From: a virus | Length of the DNA: 24,339 nucleotides | Virus record (IMG/VR): IMGVR_UViG_3300042878_001846 | Coordinates: 1 to 24,339 of that record | Reading direction: 5' to 3' (one strand) | Part shown: positions 15,729-21,378 of the stretch, one piece after another | How positions within the stretch are numbered: position 1 is the first letter of the stretch | How the letters are laid out: each line of letters starts with the position of its first letter | Notes under the pieces: generated by a model | The model's input: the letters and a program-made list of their open reading frames with translations, nothing else | What the model was told of the DNA's origin: nothing | The model's database searches: none | Made by a program: the position numbers and the translations under genes

Positions 15729-16777
15729 CAAATTAAAGTTTTGGATTTATCACTAAATTCATACAAATTATGAAACATGTATTTATTCTTACTTACTTTA
15801 CTGAATTCCTTTACGAATAATTCATGGTCAGGGTGAGACACATTCCAAACTTGTTTCAAATTGAATTCCTCATCACTAAATGTTCCCCAATTAGTTATTT
15901 TACCAAAAAATACTGCAACTTTTTTTCCAAAAATAGAATGCATTATATTATAAAATAACTCCATTTCCATGTAGTTTGAATCTTGTACTACAAATGATGT
16001 TTTAATATACTTCAAACTTGGTATTGTATTTATGAAATTTAAATTTTCTATCAGATTATCCCATTTTCCTCCTAATCTTGTTTTGTTTTCGTAAGTATCT
16101 TTTGTTCCTGCGTCTATACTAATCTCACAACTTTTAACGTATTTGTGTACATTTGGCATACTATCCCACATTTCTTTATTCCACATTGATGCGTTAGTAT
16201 GAAAATGAATGGACTTTAATTTGGGATATTTTTTTGGGTCAAAATTTCTTAAATAGTTTCTGAATCCAACTGATATGAAAGGGTCACCAGACCCTGTTAT
16301 GTACAATGTCTTAACGTCTTTGGAGTAAAAGGAGTCTATCTCTTCTATTGTTTTTTCTATTCGTTGTATCCCTTTTTTATCCTCAACAATCAAATCTACT
16401 CTACAAGATGGACATTTGTAATTACAAGTCCTATCAAAATTCATTACTAAGACTTTTGGACCCTCACTCAAAATTGGAGATTTAGGAGTCGATTCAGTTT
16501 TTAATTGAAGGGGACCAGATACCTCACCGAAGTTTATGAGTTTACTCAAATATGGGCATAATTCTTTATCACAGTATTTGAACGATCCGTCAATTATTGA
16601 ATCCCGAATATCAATCATCGGTTCACTATTCCAAACTTCTTTTAATGGGATTTCTGATGTTTCTATTTTGTTCGGAAGCCAAGATGGACAGCAGGCAAAA
16701 CAGACCTTAGTGTGTATTTCCAAGTTCTTGAATGGAACTGAACAAAAATAATTTTTTAAATCTATTTCGGGTTTCAT
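15728..16777 (-). CDS. Radical SAM protein with N-terminal SPASM-like cysteine domain
   Basis: A 349-residue protein. The 4Fe-4S radical SAM motif is C118-N-Y-K-C122-P-S-C125 in the order CX3CX2C. TGSGDPF (161-167) follows as the SAM-binding GGE-like segment. Before it, residues 12-74 contain C12, C26, C29, C30, C69 and C74 with EVWNS between them. This looks like the auxiliary-cluster SPASM region moved to the N-terminus, a layout known in glycan-cluster radical SAM proteins. Such enzymes modify peptides or sugars (epimerisation, dehydrogenation, C-C bonds). No obvious small precursor peptide lies beside it apart from the 50-residue ORF at 21216. It ends SKTLI. Confidence 0.85.
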   Translation of the reverse strand: MKPEIDLKNYFCSVPFKNLEIHTKVCFACCPSWLPNKIETSEIPLKEVWNSEPMIDIRDSIIDGSFKYCDKELCPYLSKLINFGEVSGPLQLKTESTPKSPILSEGPKVLVMNFDRTCNYKCPSCRVDLIVEDKKGIQRIEKTIEEIDSFYSKDVKTLYITGSGDPFISVGFRNYLRNFDPKKYPKLKSIHFHTNASMWNKEMWDSMPNVHKYVKSCEISIDAGTKDTYENKTRLGGKWDNLIENLNFINTIPSLKYIKTSFVVQDSNYMEMELFYNIMHSIFGKKVAVFFGKITNWGTFSDEEFNLKQVWNVSHPDHELFVKEFSKVSKNKYMFHNLYEFSDKSKTLI

Positions 16778-16812
16778 CTATTTTAATAATAATACATTTT
16801 TTAATTTTATCA

Positions 16813-17637
16813 TTAGATAGGTAATTTTACTTTATTTAGATTTTTTAATATTGGATATCCATCCCATTTTGATTCAAAAAAATTCGGAGTCGTTTCCGAA
16901 ATTAATTCCGGTTCATTTTCTTTTATCCAATTATATAACCTAGTGGAAATATATTCATATCCAATCTCATTTGGATGATCACAAACAAGCGATTTCATAT
17001 TTGAATTTTCTTTTAAATTTGGAAAAATAGATTGGTTGAACTTCATCATGTGGTTTATATTATGGAATTTCTCAAAAAAAATGTTTTGTTGGAAATTGAT
17101 TGGAGTATACAAGAATTTATATTTTTTAGAAATACAATGTTCCTCCATAATTTTGATATAAAAGATTTGTTCTAAAATTGGATCTATATCCAAGTTGTCG
17201 ATGAAATTCAAATATTCTTTTCCAATGTCATAACTATATACATTATAAACATTTTTTTCCATCAATGGATTTATATTCATAACCGTGGAATCTCTATAAA
17301 ACGAAAACCGAGTCGGAGAGGGGAGTAACCAAAGGAGTAAAACATCAAACTCGTCAGAAAAATTTTTATCATAATATTTTTCAAACCAAACTTTTACATT
17401 ACCCGAGGTAGATGAACCTCCAAAACCTAAGTTGATTAAAATATCATAATTGAGCTGTTTTTGAAGATATGAAGGCCAAGAATATTTGTGAAATCTTTCC
17501 TTACTAATATAATAAACTTCTTCTGTTTTTTTATACTTTATTTTACCCCCAACTTTGTATGAGACAACTTCAGGGTCATAACACCCAACTCCTTCTGTAA
17601 AAGAACAACCCATTGTAATCAAAAGTTTTTTTTTCAT
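16813..17637 (-). CDS. SGNH-hydrolase-like protein, GCS-T-EGVG subfamily, divergent member
   Basis: A 274-residue protein. GCSFTEGVG is at residues 10-18, preceded by a strand (KKKLLITM), so this copy lacks the 50-residue N-terminal extension of the triplet at 11129-13527. LGFGGSSTSGN is the Gly block and CDHPNEIGYEYI gives the C-terminal Asp-x-x-x-His-like site. Similarity to the triplet is confined to these blocks and a shared LLLWLLPSPTR segment that corresponds to LIMYTSPQRR. It ends KVKLPI, a near match to the Leu-Ile C-terminus. The start overlaps the upstream stop (ATATGA), and 35 A/T-rich bases separate it from the radical SAM gene. Confidence 0.7.
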   Translation of the reverse strand: MKKKLLITMGCSFTEGVGCYDPEVVSYKVGGKIKYKKTEEVYYISKERFHKYSWPSYLQKQLNYDILINLGFGGSSTSGNVKVWFEKYYDKNFSDEFDVLLLWLLPSPTRFSFYRDSTVMNINPLMEKNVYNVYSYDIGKEYLNFIDNLDIDPILEQIFYIKIMEEHCISKKYKFLYTPINFQQNIFFEKFHNINHMMKFNQSIFPNLKENSNMKSLVCDHPNEIGYEYISTRLYNWIKENEPELISETTPNFFESKWDGYPILKNLNKVKLPI

Positions 17638-18080
17638 ATAAGGGTATTTTTTTTTACATTCATAGGGTTATTATTCATGAATCCAACTAATGTGTATCTG
17701 TTTCCGATACAATTATTTACTTTGTGAATTTCTTCTCCTGAAAAGTAAATCATTTCTCCAATTTTGGGTTTATACTCAGTATTATCAAAAATTACTTCAC
17801 CCCCTGTGAAATTGTCATTAAGGAAAATTATAAAAGACCATGGATTGACGTGTCGATGTGGAATTATTGACTGGTTTATTGATTCGTTAAGCACTTGAAC
17901 TCGAAACTTTTTGAATATGAAAGTTGAAAATTTTTCGATTGGTAATTTTTTATTCATTAAATCAATAAAGTAAAACTTGTATATTTCGTCATCACAATAT
18001 CCATTAATATTTTCATCATATAAATTTGTAAAGTATTCACATTCTAAAGGATTTAAAAAATCTTCATAACAAACAATCAT
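17634..18080 (-). CDS. 2OG-Fe(II) oxygenase-like protein with HxH motif (tandem copy 2)
   Basis: A 148-residue protein closely paralogous to the neighbour at 18088. The usual HxD is H75-R-H77 (PHRHVNPWSF), followed by IIFLNDNFTGGEVIFD with the GG turn, the distal H119 (GEEIHKVNN) and R128 (GNRYTLVGF). Replacement of the iron-binding Asp by His is shared by its tandem sister, so it is not a sequencing artefact. The protein is complete with normal spacing and is probably an active or metal-binding jelly-roll. It ends KKNTLI. Seven A/T-rich bases separate it from the upstream gene. Confidence 0.8.
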   Translation of the reverse strand: MIVCYEDFLNPLECEYFTNLYDENINGYCDDEIYKFYFIDLMNKKLPIEKFSTFIFKKFRVQVLNESINQSIIPHRHVNPWSFIIFLNDNFTGGEVIFDNTEYKPKIGEMIYFSGEEIHKVNNCIGNRYTLVGFMNNNPMNVKKNTLI

Positions 18081-18087
18081 AGTAAAT

Positions 18088-18564
18088 TCAAATTAATTTT
18101 CCTGTTTTTATGTTTAAAGGATTATTCAACATTCCCCCAATTAATGTATATCTATCCCCAATACAGTTGTTTAGTTTGTGTCGTTCTTCTCCAGAAAAAT
18201 AAGCCATATCCCCTGTTTTGGGTTTATATTCAACAGTATCAAAAATTAGTTCCCCACCTGTAAAATTTTCATTCAGGAAAATAACAAACGACCAAGGATT
18301 GACATGAGTATGTGGAGATTTACATTGGTCTATAGATTCGTTTACCATTTGTATTCTTAATTTTTTGAAAATATAATTTGGAAATTTGTCAGTTTCAAAT
18401 TTATTTTCTGTCAAGTCGAGATAATAAAATTTTAGTACATCATCATCACCAAATTTATTATACGTCTGAATCCATTCCATAAATTCTACATCATTTGATT
18501 TAAACAAATTAATATAATATTCACATTCAGAATTATTCAAAAAGTTGGGTATGTAAATTATCAT
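18088..18564 (-). CDS. 2OG-Fe(II) oxygenase-like protein with HxH motif (tandem copy 1)
   Basis: A 158-residue protein. The iron motif is H85-T-H87 (PHTHVNPWSF), with VIFLNENFTGGELIFD, distal H129 (GEERHKLNN) and R138 (GDRYTLIGG). It opens MIIYIPNFLNNSECEYYINLF, a standard prolyl-hydroxylase-type first helix. It is alignable end to end with the protein at 17634, which lacks about ten residues of the loop around residue 30. It ends KTGKLI. It occupies the third position in the second copy of the SET / HxH oxygenase / oxygenase cassette. Confidence 0.8.
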   Translation of the reverse strand: MIIYIPNFLNNSECEYYINLFKSNDVEFMEWIQTYNKFGDDDVLKFYYLDLTENKFETDKFPNYIFKKLRIQMVNESIDQCKSPHTHVNPWSFVIFLNENFTGGELIFDTVEYKPKTGDMAYFSGEERHKLNNCIGDRYTLIGGMLNNPLNIKTGKLI

Positions 18565-18569
18565 ATCTA

Positions 18570-19124
18570 TTATATCAATACGGTATTTAATAAAAATTCT
18601 GAAGAAATATTTCCTGCAATAACAACCCTATCAATAGTTGATGTTGGTGTGTGTGTTGGAACATGCCATAAATATCCGGGGAAAAAAATGATTTCACCTT
18701 CTTTTGGGGTTATTGTAAGAACGGAATCATTATTATCTTTGATTAATAAATTACCTTCTCCGTTCTCCAAATTGGGGGGTATTTGTACATAGAAAACAAA
18801 TGTGTAATCAGTTTTTAATTGGGTTCTACCTCCATCTAATTTTGAGTGAGTGTGCCATATATAATTTGATGGAGGTAAATCTTTTGTTTGAATATAGGAC
18901 CACATACTGATTGCATAATCTACATGTCCACATTTTTTCAATTCGAAATATTGATTCACGACAAAATTTTTGATAGATTCAAATTCTCTACAAAAAAACA
19001 TCAGTTCATCTGTGTTTTGGGATGTATTACCGTTTGGTTGTTTCAGTAGGGATTTATTTTTATAAATTTTTTGAAGTATGTCTTCTTTATTAAACTCCCA
19101 ATTGTATTTTACATGATGTGTCAT
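18570..19124 (-). CDS. 2OG-Fe(II) oxygenase, TIGR02466/2OG-FeII_Oxy_5-like
   Basis: A 184-residue protein. MWSYIQTK.....YIWHTHSKL holds the family-type H91-x-H93, followed by TDYTFVFYVQIPPNLENGEG, a PGYLWHVPTHTP strand with the distal H154, and R166 in DRVVIAGNI. This arrangement (W....Q....H.H....G.YY...P) is the one used by the TIGR02466 oxygenases common in marine phages. It is paralogous to the protein at 20190: the YTF.FYVQ.P.NL and RVV.AGNI segments are nearly identical. It ends NTVLI. Its leader repeats that of the SET gene at 19144. Confidence 0.8.
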   Translation of the reverse strand: MTHHVKYNWEFNKEDILQKIYKNKSLLKQPNGNTSQNTDELMFFCREFESIKNFVVNQYFELKKCGHVDYAISMWSYIQTKDLPPSNYIWHTHSKLDGGRTQLKTDYTFVFYVQIPPNLENGEGNLLIKDNNDSVLTITPKEGEIIFFPGYLWHVPTHTPTSTIDRVVIAGNISSEFLLNTVLI

Positions 19125-19138
19125 TTTTTTTGATAGGG
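19118..19138 (-). repeat. Leader repeat, copy in front of the oxygenase at 18570
   Basis: Read on the minus strand the element is CCCTATCAA, an A-run, then ATGACAC. It includes the start codon. The same string with a two-base CG insertion precedes the unrelated SET gene (19611-19634). It may be a translation-initiation or transcription element. Confidence 0.45.
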
Positions 19139-19143
19139 AGTTT

Positions 19144-19617
19144 CTATATCAAGTTTTTCGGAGTAATCTTGAATTCTGAACCGTAGTTGGATAATAGTTC
19201 TTCACCACTATATATCTTTCGTACTGTTATTGGGTTAGTATGATTAATTGTATCGACATTGTTATTATTCAATCCACTATTAATAAAAGTTTTTGGCCAA
19301 ATATATATCCAATGACACCCTTTTTCTAATGGAAAGAAAATTTTACCGTACTCTTTTTCTATGTATTGTTCTTGGTTTTCTTTGTCAATATAAAATAATT
19401 TATTGTCAAAAGTTCCTAACATTGTTTTTTGTAATTCCATCGGTAATTGAGATAATTCGTTGTGGTCTATAGAATATATTCCACTTTCATCAAGCCAAGG
19501 ATTAAATATTGATTCACCAATTTCAATATCTCTAACTGCGAAAAATCCAACTCCGTGAATACGACTTGGCTTTAGCACACTCACTACATGATTTTTTATA
19601 TATTCAAATGGTGTCAT
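19144..19617 (-). CDS. SET-domain protein methyltransferase-like, copy 2
   Basis: A 157-residue compact SET protein. PSRIHGVGFFAVRDI (17-31) is the S.ihG.G.FA..dI opening strand. FINSG (111-115) stands where the knotted NHSC.PN motif normally lies. SGEELLSNYG (137-146) is the GEEL...Y block with the catalytic Tyr. SET enzymes transfer methyl from SAM to lysine, so a protein substrate is expected. It is shorter than eukaryotic SET domains and lacks pre/post-SET cysteines. It is paralogous to the protein at 20779, with shared YIKN, LKPS, GCHWI and GEELLSNY. It ends TPKNLI. Nineteen bases separate it from the next gene. Confidence 0.8.
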   Translation of the reverse strand: MTPFEYIKNHVVSVLKPSRIHGVGFFAVRDIEIGESIFNPWLDESGIYSIDHNELSQLPMELQKTMLGTFDNKLFYIDKENQEQYIEKEYGKIFFPLEKGCHWIYIWPKTFINSGLNNNNVDTINHTNPITVRKIYSGEELLSNYGSEFKITPKNLI

Positions 19618-19634
19618 TTTTTTCGTTGATAGGA
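19611..19634 (-). repeat. Leader repeat, copy in front of the SET gene at 19144
   Basis: On the minus strand it reads TCCTATCAACG, an A-run, then ATGACAC. It matches the leader of the oxygenase at 18570 except for the inserted CG. It sits at the downstream end of a 60-base gap (19618-19677) that is otherwise A/T-rich with no visible gene or terminator. Confidence 0.45.
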
Positions 19635-19677
19635 TTTTTTATTTTGTGTTAATTAATCCACTATTAATATAAATTTT

Positions 19678-20181
19678 TTATATAATTTTATTATTTGTTT
19701 TATGAACAACATCTTCGTGAGTTATAAACATTACAACACTTCTTCGGGTTCCACTAGTGACGATTTTTACTTCGTGGTCTCTATTGGCTTCAAAAACATA
19801 AGGAACCCCGATTTCTTTGGTGATAATGTATTTCGGATTATAAACAATGTACTCTCCTCCAGTATAGTCATCATTCAAATGAAATCCAGTAACCAAATAT
19901 CTATTTTTGCCAAAAGCGTGACGGTATTTAATATCGTCATCATTATGACGTAGAAAAAAATCATTTGTGTCGTACCGTAAAATCTGAAATTTCTGATTCG
20001 AAGAGTGGAATTTCAAATTCAAATGTTCTGAGACCCAATTTAACAACTTAATTTTTATAGGGAAAATGACTTCTGATTCAATAATTTTGACCTCATAACT
20101 TCTATCTCTTTTTCGGAACTCGTTTAAGTCATGAAAAAGATTTTCTACTAATGATATTTCTTCTGATGTTATTAATTTCAT
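19678..20181 (-). CDS. 2OG-Fe(II) oxygenase, prolyl-hydroxylase-like
   Basis: I use the ATG at 20181 (167 residues, MKLITSEEISLVENLF) rather than a TTG four codons upstream that would overlap the preceding stop. H79-N-D81 (RHNDDDI) is a canonical HxD pair, GFHLNDDYTGGEYIVYNP carries the GG turn, and H136 (RDHEVKIV) with the Arg of GTRRSVVMFI completes the site. It is closest to the protein at 14699 and is the third gene of the first SET / HxH oxygenase / oxygenase cassette. It ends NNKII. Confidence 0.85.
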   Translation of the reverse strand: MKLITSEEISLVENLFHDLNEFRKRDRSYEVKIIESEVIFPIKIKLLNWVSEHLNLKFHSSNQKFQILRYDTNDFFLRHNDDDIKYRHAFGKNRYLVTGFHLNDDYTGGEYIVYNPKYIITKEIGVPYVFEANRDHEVKIVTSGTRRSVVMFITHEDVVHKTNNKII

Positions 20182-20189
20182 TAGTATAA

Positions 20190-20777
20190 TCAAATTAGAT
20201 TAAGATTGTTAGGAGTTTTATTCAAAAAGTTATACGCGATGTTTCCCGCATATACTACCCTTAATTCGTCATTTTTCGGGGTTGGTATTGCAGTATGATA
20301 CATATCCGCAGGAAAAATGAATAAATCCATCTCATTAGGTAAAAATTTATGAATATTTCCGTCTTTAGTTCTAAAAACTATTTTCCCTTCATCCTGTACT
20401 AAATTCTTCGGTTGTTGAACATAAAATGTGAAAGTATAATCAGATTTAATAGTTGATCTATTTGTACTTGAGTGTAAAAGGAGATGTTGGTGCATATACG
20501 TCATATCAAAACCTTTTTTTTGTGTGTACACCCAAGAATGTTTTGCGTAATAATCAAATTTACTCCCAATAATTTCTTGTTCAATCAAATTTATTATTAA
20601 AGAATCAATCGATTGAAATTCAGCACATTCAAATTCAATCCAAACAGAATTGTCATTCGGAATTGTGCTAATTTGTTTGTTTTGTGCAAATCTGAATAGA
20701 AAATCATTTTTAGTAAATAATCCATCGTATCTACTTTTGTAAACAAATTCATTTTCTCCGATTTGTATTTTTTCCAT
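20190..20777 (-). CDS. 2OG-Fe(II) oxygenase, TIGR02466/2OG-FeII_Oxy_5-like
   Basis: A 195-residue paralogue of the protein at 18570. YAKHSWVYTQKK leads into MHQHLLLHS with H96-x-H98, then SDYTFTFYVQQPKNL, FPADMYHTAIPTP with the distal H161, and R173 in LRVVYAGNIAYNFL. It is complete with normal order of elements. Second gene of the first cassette, one base after the SET gene stop. It ends LNLI. The substrate is unknown; in T4-like marine phages related proteins are proposed to hydroxylate nucleobases or proteins, but nothing here distinguishes these. Confidence 0.8.
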   Translation of the reverse strand: MEKIQIGENEFVYKSRYDGLFTKNDFLFRFAQNKQISTIPNDNSVWIEFECAEFQSIDSLIINLIEQEIIGSKFDYYAKHSWVYTQKKGFDMTYMHQHLLLHSSTNRSTIKSDYTFTFYVQQPKNLVQDEGKIVFRTKDGNIHKFLPNEMDLFIFPADMYHTAIPTPKNDELRVVYAGNIAYNFLNKTPNNLNLI

Positions 20778-20778
20778 A

Positions 20779-21219
20779 TTATATTAAGTTGTTCTTCTCT
20801 AATTTTTCATATCTTGGATAGTTGCTAAGCAACTCTTCTCCTTTTCGTATGAAACGTAAGGATTTCATCGTATCTTTGTCTACGTTCGACTTTTTTTCGT
20901 AAATTCCGCTGTTTATAAAATAATATGGATTTGTAAAAATCCAATGGCAACCATTCGTAAGTTTCACATAAATGTTAGTATCATTAGGAAAATCAGAGGA
21001 ATAAATAAAAATTTCTTTAATATGATTTGAGACTTCATAGTCCAATTCATTTAACTGATTTTGAGTAATTGGGAAGTATCCAGTTTCCCCTGACCAATTT
21101 TCGAATAAAAAAATATCGTGAGGAATGTCTTTGATTGCAAAAACACCTATCCCTGAAATATTACTCGGTTTCAACTTTACAAAAACACAATTTTTTATGT
21201 AATTGTATGCGTCTATCAT
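20779..21219 (-). CDS. SET-domain protein methyltransferase-like, copy 1
   Basis: A 146-residue protein. PSNISGIGVFAIKDI (18-32), GCHWIFTNPYYFINSG (90-105) and KGEELLSNY (126-134) match the SET core as in the copy at 19144. The NHSC.PN motif is likewise reduced to FINSG in both, so this is a subfamily trait and not decay. Lysine methylation of a phage or host protein is the expected role. The ATG overlaps the stop of the 50-residue ORF (ATGA). It ends EKNNLI. Confidence 0.8.
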   Translation of the reverse strand: MIDAYNYIKNCVFVKLKPSNISGIGVFAIKDIPHDIFLFENWSGETGYFPITQNQLNELDYEVSNHIKEIFIYSSDFPNDTNIYVKLTNGCHWIFTNPYYFINSGIYEKKSNVDKDTMKSLRFIRKGEELLSNYPRYEKLEKNNLI

Positions 21220-21368
21220 AAATGTTTATTTATAAATAATTCGAAAAATTTACTAATTACATTCTCAACTCTTTGTTTTTCAGTATTTGATAATTGAGAT
21301 GTTGTTCTGTTTTTAACTTCCGTTAATGGTTTTTTTTTGTATAATAGAGGGTGTTTTGAAGTATCCAT
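21216..21368 (-). CDS. 50-residue hypothetical protein
   Basis: The ORF begins MDTSKHPLLYKKKPLTEVKN 10 bases after the Hint protein stop and ends FINKHL, its stop overlapping the SET gene start (TTATGA). This tight coupling, together with a Lys-rich, Thr/Ser-rich N-half and a helical C-half (QRVENVISKFFELF), supports a real gene. It has no Leu-Ile terminus and no recognised domain. It could be a substrate or adaptor of the following modification enzymes, but nothing beyond position supports this. Confidence 0.55.
   Translation of the reverse strand: MDTSKHPLLYKKKPLTEVKNRTTSQLSNTEKQRVENVISKFFELFINKHL
21226..21239. promoter_or_regulatory. 14-bp perfect palindrome containing T4-late-type TATAAATA on both strands
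   Basis: TTATTTATAAATAA reads TATAAATA on either strand. TATAAATA is the core of T4-like late promoters. The minus-strand copy lies 7 bases ahead of the SET gene ATG at 21219, which would give an almost leaderless transcript. It also lies within the coding region of the 50-residue ORF (Phe-Ile-Asn-Lys). It may be chance in AT-rich DNA. Confidence 0.3.
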
Positions 21369-21378
21369 TTTCTTAAAT

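Noticed and set aside
11129-21219. The conserved gene ends as a DNA-level promoter or ribosome signal for the next gene
   Set aside because: The invariant bases are codon positions fixed by Leu/Ile and Ile, the wobble bases vary freely, distance to the next start ranges from overlap to 60 bases, and the last gene has the tail with no gene after it on that strand.
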